A stretch of 64,000 nt of DNA from Balanoglossus misakiensis (lineage: Eukaryota > Hemichordata), in assembly GCA_040954595.2 (NCBI GenBank), contig CM082587.2, positions 8,990,001-9,054,000 of the forward strand. Direction: 5' to 3'. The notes under the pieces were generated by a model. It worked only from the letters and a program-made list of their open reading frames with translations, did not search any database and had not been told where the DNA came from. Both the position numbers and the translations under genes were made by a program. This document shows, in pieces, positions 10,550 to 20,438 of this stretch; within the stretch, counting starts at the first letter, position 1; the number at the start of each line of letters is the position of its first letter.

Positions 10550-13500
10550 GACCCCACAATCGACCAGCAAACCGCAACGGCAACAGAGATGTTACTTTTT
10601 CCCCCAGTTCCAATAAACGACAGAATGACGACAATGGTTTTAGTCATAATTTGCGACCGGCGTTCTACGTAATGACTCGAATCAATGGGTTAGACGTTTG
10701 TTCTTTCATTGATAGCGGGTCGGAAATCACAATAATTTCAAAGCAAGTGTATAATAAGTTACCGGAGTCTCGTCGCCCTCCGCTAGCCCCGTCAACTATT
10801 CAACCGTCCATGGCCGATGGGTCTACACGTCTTTTTCTTTACGGGGAGGCCGACTTCAATATTTCGGTGGGTAATAATACGACAGAAATACATGCATTCG
10901 TTGCCGACATTAGTGAAAATGTAATTCTGGGGGGCGACTACTTACTACAGGGTCAGGCAGAAATTCGTACGCATTCTTTGACGTTGGGATTTCACGACGG
11001 AGACGTCCCCTTGTTGGACCGGCGGGGAGGAAACCTGACTGCCCGGGTGTCAGTGACACACGACGTCGTCGTGCCTGCCGGTCATGAGGTGGTCATCGCT
11101 GGTCATTTATCCCGTCCCATCACAGGTAGTATTTGTGGTGTTGTCGAGCCAACACGAGGTAACCTGGCGGCGAAACACGGTGTTGTCGTCGGAAGAATTT
11201 TAGTCAGTACCGCCAATAGAAACGTGCCATTGCGATTATTGAACGTCAGCGAAAAGGACCACTTCATTCGGCGTGGTACGGTGGTCGCCGTAACTACCAG
11301 CACCGATACAACAATTCTTCCCCAACCTGTGGAGCCAGCGATTAGTGACCCTAAGAACGAATTCTCCACCCCACCTAAACCGATACCGACGCATCTGGAA
11401 GATATATATAAGGAAAGTCTCGAGACAGTGGGAAAATCGAATGCGGGGAAAATTGCCGACTTTCTCTGCAAATGGGAGAATATTTTCTCCAGAGATAAAA
11501 GCGACGTCGGCCGGAGCAACATAACGAAACATCATATTTCAACTGGTGATCATCCACCGCTCAGACAACAACCCCGACGACAATCCCCCTGGACTCGGGA
11601 AGAGACGACCAAATTAGTGAATGAGATGCTTCGTAGTGACGTAATCGAGCCATCTCACAGTCCCTGGGCTGCTCCGATTGTTCTAGTGCGTAAATCGGAC
11701 GGTAGCTCTCGGTTCTGTGTAGACTACCGCCGTCTTAACGACATCACGAAAAAGGATGCATACGCCATACCACGAATCGAAGACAGTGTCAACGCACTTG
11801 CCGGAGCTTGCTGGTTCACAACGCTCGACCTCACCAGTGGCTTTTGGCAGGTGGCACTCGACGACGATGCCAAAGAAAAGACTGCCTTCACAACATGGAA
11901 CGGCCTGTTTCAGTGGAAAGTGATGCCGTTCGGACTTTGCAACGCGCCGGCAACTTTTCAACGACTGATGGAGTACGCACTGGCAGGGTTACAATGGGAG
12001 ATCCTGCTGTTGTATTTAGACGATATCATCGTTTTCGCCTCTTCCTTCGACCAAATGTTAGAACGACTAGACATGGTATTCCATCGTTTGCAGACAGCCG
12101 GCTTAAAGTTGAAACCCAGTAAATGCAAATTGTTTCAGAAACAAGTCGACTATTTAGGCCATCGCGTTTCCGCCGCCGGAATCGAAACGAGCCCCAAAAA
12201 GGTCGAAGCCGTCAAGTTTTGGCCCACACCGACAAACGTGCATGAAGTTCGCGCATTCTTAGGCCTTGCGTCTTACTATCGCCGGTTCGTCCACAACTTT
12301 TCAATCATCGCGAGACCCCTTACCAGGCTGACCGAGAAAAACCAACCCTTCTTCTGGGACAACGAATGCGACTGCGCCTTCAACACTCTCAAAGGAAAGC
12401 TCATAAGTGCGCCAGTGTTAGCTTATCCAATCCCCGATGCTCCCCTCATCCTCGACACCGACGCTAGTAAGTTTGGGATAGGCGGCGTCCTCTCTCAAAT
12501 CGAAAACGGCGTTGAACGAGTCATCAGCTTTGCCAGCCGGAGTCTATCGAAAGCCGAGCGGAACTACTGTGTTACGCGGAAAGAATTACTCGCAGCGGTC
12601 CACTTCATGAAACACTTTCGCCCATATTTATACGGTCAGCCCTTCACACTTCGAACAGACCACGCCTCTCTCCGATGGCTTGTCAACTTCAAGGAACCTG
12701 AAGGACAACTGGCTCGTTGGCTCGAAGTTATAAGCGAATTCGACTACAAAATAATACATCGACCGGGAAAGAAACATCAGAATGCAGACGGCCTGTCAAG
12801 GAGGCCGTGCCGACAGTGTGGACGAGCCCACCCCAGCGATAGGCCTGCCGACCGAGAGAACGCACCAACGTTAGCGAAGGTGACGGTGCCAGGTTACCAA
12901 TCGACAGCAACACAGACCGAGACCGACCCAGCGAACACAAACTCATCATCAACCGGGGACCTGCCAACGTCGACGTCAACCGGACCCGAAACCGAGCGTC
13001 GTAAATCAAGTTGTCCTGATGTCGACGGCGACCCGGAAGAGAAAACGACAAATGCAATTGGCCTACAACTACGTTATGACAACGAAACACTGCGAAAACT
13101 ACAACTGGATGATCCCGACGTTGGCCCAATATTACGACTGAAGGAAGGTGACGATACGCGCCCAGACTGGCAAACGGTATCCCCTTCCAGTTCAGCAGTA
13201 AAGGCATATTGGGGTTCGTGGGATTTGCTAGAAATTCACGACGGCGTACTTTATCGGCGATGGATATCCAGCCGAGACAATACCCACCGATTATTACTGA
13301 TTCCCCCGTGCTCACTCAAAGACGAAATATTCGACGAGTTACATTCGGCCAAAACTGCAGCTCATTTTGGTGTTTTTAAGACGAAACGGAAAATTCTCCA
13401 ACGGTATTATTGGTATGGTGCGACGAACGACATTAGGGCGATGATCAGACGATGCGACGTATGTGCTGCTAGAAAGAGCCATGGACGAAAACGTCGTGGA

Positions 13501-14607
13501 CGGCTTCAACAGTACGTCGTCGGATCCCCTCTTGATCGAGTGGCATTCGATATAATTGGCCCCTTTCCTATCACCGAACGCAACAACAGGTGGATTTTGG
13601 TCATCGGCGATTATTTCACCAAGTGGGTAGAGGCGTACCCCATCCCTAACCAAGAGGCTGCGACGGTCGCCGAGAAATTGGCCGGCGAGTTTATAACCCG
13701 TTTCGGCACACCACGTCAACTTCATTCCGACCAAGGTGCAAACTTCGAGTCACGGGTTATGTCAGAAGTATGTCGGCTGCTAGGCATTAAGAAAACCCGC
13801 ACAGCGCCCTACAACCCAAAGAGTGATGGATACGTCGAACGGTTCATGAGGACAATTTCGCAGTCAGTCTCAATCTTGGTCAACCCCGACCAATCCGATT
13901 GGGATCTTGTGGTCCCGTACGCGATGATGGCGTACCGAAGTAGCGTCCAGGCGAGTACGTCGGAAACACCGGCGATGTTGATGCTCGGTAGAGAAGTCGC
14001 ACTACCAATAGATTTACTACACGGCCCCACACCCGAACCCGACCAGAACGAGAATACAGATTATGCACTACAACTCCGTAAGAGGATGCAACTGGCGCAC
14101 GAGCGCGCCCGCCTTGCACTGAAAAAGAGTGCGGTTACACAGAAGCGAGAGTACGACAATCGTGCATCAGGAACTCCACTTGAAGTTGGCCAGTTCGTCT
14201 GGCTTCACATCGAGGCGTTCAAAAAGGGGACTTCAAGAAAGTTAGCAGCCCGCCGGTGGGACGGCCCCTACCTCATCACTGATAAATTGTCCGATGTGCT
14301 ATTCAGAATTCAACGTGGTAGAAATTACCGACCAAGAGTGATACACTACGATCGCCTAAAACCTTATACGGGTAACGACGGCGTCGACTGGCGGGACAAA
14401 CAGCGAATTATCACGGCTACCGAAAACAGTGAAAATGATAGAAGCGAACCGGGTGACTGTGTTCACCGCTCGTCCCCACCGCGGCAACGTTCACGCGCCT
14501 ACCGGCGTTCGAACATGAGCCGCCACCGGCTATATCCCCAGAGACAACGGCAACCGCCCCAGCGCTACGGTGATTGGTCATATTGTCCCGGCAACGACAG
14601 CGTGTAG
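10547..14607 (+). CDS. pol: Gypsy pol polyprotein (protease, reverse transcriptase, RNase H, integrase)
   Basis: One open frame (open from 10372, used from the frameshift site) ends at 14607. In order: aspartic protease with DSGSE at 10711; reverse transcriptase with YLDD at 12013-12024; RNase H with DTDAS near 12454; integrase zinc module (H..H..CDVC, about 13336-13470); and an integrase core with D at 13549, D at 13729 and E at 13837, giving the canonical 35 residues between the second Asp and Glu. The C-terminal part has a GPYLIT module and no chromodomain that I can see. PR-RT-RH-IN order places it in Ty3/gypsy. No stops or frameshifts interrupt it, so it may be active. Confidence 0.94.
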
Positions 14608-15267
14608 CCGCAGAGGATACGACGGGTATCACGGGAGAATCGCACGCTCCCCAGAGATTGGCATCTCTGCCCAGTGTAGCCAGGAACAAGAGTGCGGGAG
14701 GAAGGACGACGGAAGTGAAGTGCGGGAAAAGGAATTATTTAATAAATCAGAAGGCCGAGATAGATAGAGATGGTGATGTATCTTAGCCTACGACTACGAC
14801 TACGACTACGATGAAGCGAGAAGTCGCACGATGCAGCGAGAATGCCGTCGAGCGATATACCTGATATATTAGAATTTAGATAGGAGCCGGCCGATAGTAT
14901 CATATGCCGTATGTACCGGCGACGATATGCTGTCTTCAAAAATTATTTCGACTCTCCAGAAGGTAAGCACGTCGAATTTTGTGCTTTCTACATGAATTCA
15001 CCATTGGCGAAAACTTCTCTTTTTCTGTTTGGATTGAGGATCATCGGCACTCCGCTGGCCGTGAAAAAGCGTCCAATCAGTGCACGACTTGCGTGGATTT
15101 CTTAGACGACCAACGGCAATCCTCCGTTCCGTCACGGTTAATTTTAGGGGGGTTGGACCAAGCTTGGTTCGCTACGTTGAGAACAGTATAAATAGGGCAA
15201 CAATGAACCGGGAACGTCGCTCTTCTCACCCGGTCCGATCAGCGCAGAAACCACTAAACTACAAGAG
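14608..15267 (+). other. Untranslated spacer between pol and the 3' ORF of the gypsy element
   Basis: About 660 bp with no long open frame. It has a short cgactacgactacgacta run near 14790-14815. Near its end a TATAAATA motif (15187-15194) precedes a short upstream frame starting at ATG 15203, whose TGA overlaps the ATG of the next ORF (ATGA at 15268-15271). Confidence 0.6.
15187..15194 (+). promoter_or_regulatory. Candidate internal TATA box for the 3' ORF
   Basis: TATAAATA sits 74 bp upstream of the ATG of the 3' ORF, inside the retrotransposon. It could drive a subgenomic mRNA, but splicing from the LTR promoter is an alternative and nothing here decides between them. Confidence 0.4.
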
Positions 15268-15936
15268 ATGAACTCCTTCAGGCGAGATCAGGCAGGGAGA
15301 CGAATTTGTATTAGGTGTGGATGCGTATTCGAACACTCGTTCGAGTACAACGAACACCCGTGCGTCGCCAACCGAAACACCGGCAGCGTAGCTACCAGTA
15401 CCGTGTCCGTCGCCGAGGCAGATCCAGCCCCACCCGCAGATTCCACACGGCGCCGACCGTCAACACCCCAACCCATCCGTCATGGTGATGTATTCGCCCC
15501 ACTCGATCTCAATCGGGTGGAGAGAGTGGAGGACTCTCACACCCACCGCATATACTCCCATGGAGCAATCAAGGCGGAGACCAATACCAAGCGGGTCTAC
15601 TATCTGCTGAATTCGACCACAGCATCAACGACAACGTCCGGTCCACCTGTGGAGCCGGGGACCGTTCTGCAGCTGCCGGCGGCAGCGACGCCGACCGTCT
15701 CCTCCTGCGCCCGTACAGTCGTCCTTCAGCAAAGGACCGACAAGCCACCTGCCAACACCCCGGGGACCCAGACCAAGAAGAGAAGGAGGGGAGCCCCATC
15801 AGCAAAGAAGGTAACTACCAGCCAGGCCAGAACCAGCACCGCCGGTCGACCCAGACTACAGCTATTAGAGCTGAGCCCAGAAGATGAAGAGAATTTGAAT
15901 CTGCCGCCGCGGACGCCGGGGAGAGACGACGAGTAA
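15268..15936 (+). CDS. Extra 3' ORF of the gypsy element, zinc-finger-like, unknown function
   Basis: 222 residues in the position where some gypsy elements carry env or accessory genes. It has no signal peptide or membrane segment, so it is not an envelope. Residues 14-32 contain C-x2-C-x12-H-x-C (CIRCGC, then HPC), a possible zinc-binding module. The middle is Thr/Pro/Ala-rich, a basic KKRRR stretch at about residue 170 could be a nuclear signal, and the C-terminus is acidic. Codon and base composition match gag and pol. Nucleic-acid binding is a guess; I do not recognise the family. Confidence 0.75.
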   Translation: MNSFRRDQAGRRICIRCGCVFEHSFEYNEHPCVANRNTGSVATSTVSVAEADPAPPADSTRRRPSTPQPIRHGDVFAPLDLNRVERVEDSHTHRIYSHGAIKAETNTKRVYYLLNSTTASTTTSGPPVEPGTVLQLPAAATPTVSSCARTVVLQQRTDKPPANTPGTQTKKRRRGAPSAKKVTTSQARTSTAGRPRLQLLELSPEDEENLNLPPRTPGRDDE

Positions 15937-16078
15937 CATTTTTGTATTGAACTCTTTTTCTTGAACATTTTCTGCATTTTTCTCATTGTGAAGCTGTACG
16001 GGGTGGGGGTCCCTTCCCTTAGAAATATTTTTTGCGATTCAACTTTTTCTTGTACAATAGTCGGAACTTTATTGTCTT

Positions 16079-16090
16079 AGAGGGGGGTAA
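16079..16090 (+). promoter_or_regulatory. Polypurine tract
   Basis: AGAGGGGGGTAA ends directly at the first base of the 3' LTR, the place where plus-strand DNA synthesis is primed. Confidence 0.8.
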
Positions 16091-16635
16091 TGTAGAGGTT
16101 TAACGAGGTCCATTTTACATTTCTGAATGCCTTTGCGGTTTTTGTAATTACTCAGCAGGCGCGGCACACGCGCCAAAACCGATTAGCCTGTTAGTACGCA
16201 CGTTCAGTTTTCATTCAATGTTTGCCTTTGGTTGTCTAGCAACGACGATTTCGAGCGACAGCTGTCAATCATTTATTTAGCTACTTTTCTTGGCTTGAAG
16301 CCGACATGATATGTAGATTTTAGGTGCTTTCTCCGACGTCCGATATGCAAATTAGCTTTTCTGATTTTGAATCCGACCCGAGGGTATATAAGTAGCGATT
16401 CTCTTTAAAACGGGGTCGCTCAAGGGGTTTTTCTTATCGAGGCCACACCAGCAACAGCAAAGAAGGTACAGCTCTTCATTTTTACGCAGTATTGTTGATC
16501 ATTTTTCGTGTTCAGTTAATAAATACGCCACGTTGGCTTCTACACTTTATTATTTTGTCCTTGTGCGCTCTGTCACTCGGGTGTAAGGTCGTTACCCTTA
16601 CTGATCACCTGACCAGTCTCAACGTAATAATAACG
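16091..16635 (+). mobile_element. 3' LTR of Ty3/gypsy element
   Basis: Same 545 bp as 8286-8830 with no difference that I could find by reading. Identity of the two LTRs points to a recent insertion. It is followed directly by the other half of the 83-bp array. Confidence 0.9.
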
Positions 16636-17177
16636 TACATGTCATTGCATAGCATCTGCCCTGAGGGCAACACTATATCTGAGCTGCCCTCAGGGCAGAC
16701 ATTCATTTCATATGTACGTACATGTCATTGCATAGTATCTGCCCTGAGGGCAACACTATATCTTAGCTGCCCTCAGGGCAGACATTCATTTCATATGTAC
16801 GTACATGTCATTGCATAGCATCTGCCCTGAGGGCAACACTATATCTGAGCTGCCCTCAGGGCAGACATTCATTTCATATGTACGTACATGTCATTGCATA
16901 GTATCTGCCCTGAGGGCAACACTATATCTTAGCTGCCCTCAGGGCAGACATTCATTTCATATGTACGTACATGTCATTGCATAGCATCTGCCCTGAGGGC
17001 AACACTATATCTGAGCTGCCCTCAGGGCAGACATTCATTTCATATGTACGTACATGTCATTGCATAGTATCTGCCCTGAGGGCAACACTATATCTGAGCT
17101 GCCCTCAGGGCAGACATACATTTCATATGTATATATACATGTCATTGCATAGCATCTGCCCTGAGGGCAACACTATA
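16636..17177 (+). repeat. 83-bp satellite array, right part
   Basis: CTGAGGG recurs at about 16661, 16744, 16827, 16910, 16993, 17076 and 17159, exactly 83 bp apart. Units alternate between 'catagcatctgcc...tctgagc' and 'catagtatctgcc...tcttagc' variants, suggesting growth by duplicating a two-unit block. Confidence 0.9.
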
Positions 17178-17787
17178 TCTGAGTTGCCCTCAGGGCAGAT
17201 TACTAGTATTTCCCGCCTGCCAAATATGCTAATTTTTACCCCAGAGGTCTCATATTCAAAACCAAATAGCCTAGCTTGCCGTTTATAAGTTATAACCTCT
17301 TAATATTGCTACGATCAGAGCAGATTGATATATATACACATGGAGGTATTATCGGCTATTCACTATGCAACGAATTTCTAAAGAAGTTGTAATTTTTCTG
17401 TCATGTTTAATATATATGTCTCGTGCATGCATCATGAGGGCCTGGTCAGCTGCGAACCATTAGACATTACTAACAAAATAACATCGTTTGCAAATTTAAT
17501 TGCCCATGCAACTCTGCTAATGTAGTCAGTACGAACGTGTTGATATATTATGTATTTTCAACATGTCTTTCGGGAATTTAACTTACCTTCAACAACGGTA
17601 GGATCCCACACCGAGGTGTAATCTGCAGCATGCAGGACACTGGCAGCCAGGACTTGGCACTCGCCGCATGGGTTCTTACGCGGGACTATTTTCTGTGACG
17701 TCATTGAATGTTGTGTACCCATTTGCTGCTGCCCTGAGGGCAGCGCTGCCCTCAGGTCATTTTCCAGTTGCAACTTCTACCGTCTGC
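17178..17787 (-). repeat. Right inverted arm of the foldback element
   Basis: Reverse complement of 7322-7934, including the 71-codon open frame, which runs here on the minus strand at 17773-17558. It is followed by the second target-duplication copy GTCGGACCAT. Confidence 0.85.
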
Positions 17788-18184
17788 GTCGGACCATGGC
17801 TGAAGCCATCGAGGCCGGAGGAAAGGGAAGAAATTGTAGAGAATGAAAGGACAGAGCATTAAAGTGAAAGACAAGAAATTATAGTGACTAAAAGGACAGA
17901 GAGCACAAAACACTGGACTGAAAGATAAGAAATTGCAATGACTGAACAGCCAGAACATTGAACAGAAACAAATAGGCCTACACATTTGTTTGTAATGGAT
18001 AAAACATTGAACTGAAACATGATTTTTTTTTGGTACACGTTTTTTTTTATTTCGCCCGCCCGCCCTGCCTGACTATTCCTTTGGAGATGAGAAACAAATA
18101 AAAAAAAGGGTCACCCTAAGCTGGTGCACCGATTAACTGTGAACAACAGAAGTGTATGAACGAACCAAAGAGGGCGTCTCTGGG

Positions 18185-18938
18185 GCTAGTTATACTTTGC
18201 GAAACAACGAAACAGCGAAACGAAACAGCGAAACGACGAAACCATTATTAAAATAGGGGCCAGTCATCAAGACGGTGGCGTATTATTATTTTAAAAGTTT
18301 CCAAATAAGTTCCTGGTCTGCGGCCTGGTACTAGTGGTTGCGCGCCAAAAAAGAATCCCGCCCCAAAAGGTCAATGTACGAGTATATTCACAGGGCTAAG
18401 GATTAGTTGAAACAAAGCAGTAGTGTCCGTAATAGAAGCTTTCGAGGGTCAAACACTGATGGGGGGTAAGAGTAGTAGTTATATATAGAAACACATGTAA
18501 CTCACACAACACAGTATCATTGTCGAAATTTCTTTATTATCTTAATTGCAATTCATGCCTCCCCGCCTTGTGGTATTTAAGGAAATAGTGTCAGTTGCTG
18601 CCGCATTTTGAGGTTTCGATCTGTTGTGGTTTTATATTCACTGTGTATATGTAGCAGTTTGGCATGAATCGTTTGCGCGCACACGACGTCGACTCTACCA
18701 CTACATAGTACCAGGCCGCAGACCAGGAACTGGCGACCCGCCGTTTGTTTCCAACGCCAAATTCTAATGTTGAATTTCCGAGAAAACAATTTATCTGACC
18801 TGTAGTTTTCTTGGCTCGCTTACGTTTTAATTTGGAAACTTAAAAAAAAATCATACGCCACCGTCTTGATGACTGGCCCCTATTTTAATAATGGTTTCGT
18901 CGTTTCGCTGTTTCGTTGTTTCGCAAAGTATAACTAGC
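18185..18938. mobile_element. Foldback element, 754 bp, with 10-bp target duplication
   Basis: Inverted ends GCTAGTTATACTTTGCG / CGCAAAGTATAACTAGC are flanked on both sides by CGTCTCTGGG (18175-18184 and 18939-18948). The outer arms contain runs of 'cgaaacagcgaaa'. A second inner block (agttcctggtctgcggcctggtact near 18308 against its complement near 18705-18730) is also inverted. No transposase is encoded. Arm design and a 10-bp duplication are like the composite element at 7312-17797, but the sequences differ. Confidence 0.85.
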
Positions 18939-18948
18939 CGTCTCTGGG

Positions 18949-20438
18949 TTAATATTTAACAGACTGGACGCAGGGATATGGTAGGAAGCAAGCTGGAGGC
19001 AGAATTCTGAACAGTTCTCTCTCGGCTAAATGTAAGTGTTTTCTTGATGAATTCTCCAATTATTCTTGACAGATCTGGTAAATAAGTGCATGAGGAATTA
19101 TGTGAATTGGATTTTTGAACAGATTTGCTGCAAAATAATGGTTAAAACGGTAAATCTGCTTGCGTTCACTGCCTTCAGGGGTCACCTAAGGTCACTTTAA
19201 GTGGCATTTTCAGTAGCTATTTCCTTGTAGCAAATTAGGAATCACGAAAACATAAGAAGCGATAGAAGGGAAATATTATCGTTATCAGTATTTTGGATTG
19301 TTCGGCTAAAATTCACAGACTAGGTTGGAATCATTATGACATCGGAAAGTACCTGAAATTTGTGATTGAACTCATTACAGTCACTCTCAGACGACTGCTG
19401 TAGTTCTTACACTGCCCATGCCACTTGTGAATAAATATTGAACACCTATTGCCTGGCCATGAGGGCCATAGCGGCCGTTTATTACACCCGAGGGGCTGTG
19501 AGTTACCAGAATCATATGCTATTTCCCGAGGCCGCAGGAAATAGCATATGATTCTGGTAACTCACAGTCACGAGGGTGTAATAAACGACCGCTATGGCCC
19601 GAATATAGGCCAGGCTATAGGTGTTTTATAATAAACCTCATGCTAACAGCTGGGAAAATCTTGCAATTTTCTCTTGAGGCTGGCAGACGACATCTTCCGC
19701 GGTGGCCATTGTGTCGGACGACGCGACGCTGATTGACGTGACCGAGTCTGCGCACTCACGTTGGTCACGTGACCGGTTTATATTTTTTCTGCTATTTCCC
19801 TAGCGGTTCATAGTCGATTCTATTTTCCTATCACGTGACGGATTCTGGCGAATCACGGCACATTATTAGCATGAGGTATATTATAAAGTCATATATTGCC
19901 AGTATCTAAGCCATGTCATTTAGAGTCCACATAGCTATAGCCAAACTCGGGAGTGGTTGGACTATGGACCTGCTCACATTCAGTGGATTGGTTGTATTTT
20001 TCCCAACAGACAAGGTATAAGCTGAGGCCTGCCAAAAAGTTTGGTCCACGGTTGCGTCAACAAATATAAACAATGAGAAAATTATACTACCCAATAATGT
20101 TAAGTAGAGCTACCATAATTAGGAAAGTGTTAATTACTGATACTGTGGATTGTAACTATTTGGTTTGATATTTCTAATGACAAAATATTTAATTAGCCCT
20201 CAGTCGCATTATGGTCAGGTAACAGTTCAAAAAGTTAATCAATGATGTGGTCCCATGTGTGTATCATTGATAAAATCATATGACTTTTTCATCCAAATTT
20301 GAACTTTCGGTTTTGCTCAAGCTTCAGGTCAATCACCAATAATACTAAATGTATAATCATATGTCTGTACATTCTTTTTACAGGTGTAGTAGATGTTATT
20401 TGAGCTGTAGTATATCACTCTGATGAATCCAAGTTAAA
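18949..20438. other. Upstream region of immune-type gene A, with repeats
   Basis: It contains a segment at about 19115-19405 that is paralogous to the region upstream of gene B (about 29481-29775), and a hairpin element at about 19439-19630. A probable 5' untranslated exon lies just before the ATG: ttttttacag at 20375-20384 looks like its acceptor. No coding exon is visible before 20439. Confidence 0.55.
19439..19630. mobile_element. Hairpin (MITE-like) element
   Basis: gagggccatagcggccgttt and gagttaccagaatcatatgc are mirrored on the right by gcatatgattctggtaactc and aaacgaccgctatggccc. The arms are about 85 nt with a very short loop near 19535. Weaker inverted matches (tataataaacctcatgctaa at 19629 against ttagcatgaggtatattata at 19866) suggest it may be nested in a larger inverted structure ending near 19890. 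Confidence 0.75.

Larger units (their letters stand above)
7312..17797. mobile_element. Composite: foldback element with 10-bp target duplication, interrupted by an LTR retrotransposon
   Basis: The direct repeat GTCGGACCAT occurs at 7312-7321 and again at 17788-17797, exactly outside inverted arms that begin GCAGACGG and end CCGTCTGC. Removing everything between leaves one copy in continuous flanking sequence (cgt-GTCGGACCAT-ggctgaagcc), so this looks like a true insertion with a 10-bp target duplication. Inside the arms is one head-to-tail array of 83-bp repeats, split at 8285/16636 by a gypsy element. Without the gypsy element the foldback is about 2.1 kb and encodes no transposase. Long inverted arms with 9-10-bp duplications are typical of Mutator-like/foldback elements; the superfamily is inferred. 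Confidence 0.85.

Noticed and set aside
15268-15936. Envelope gene of an errantivirus-type gypsy
   Set aside because: No signal peptide, no membrane segment and no cleavage site; the ORF is zinc-finger-like and basic instead.
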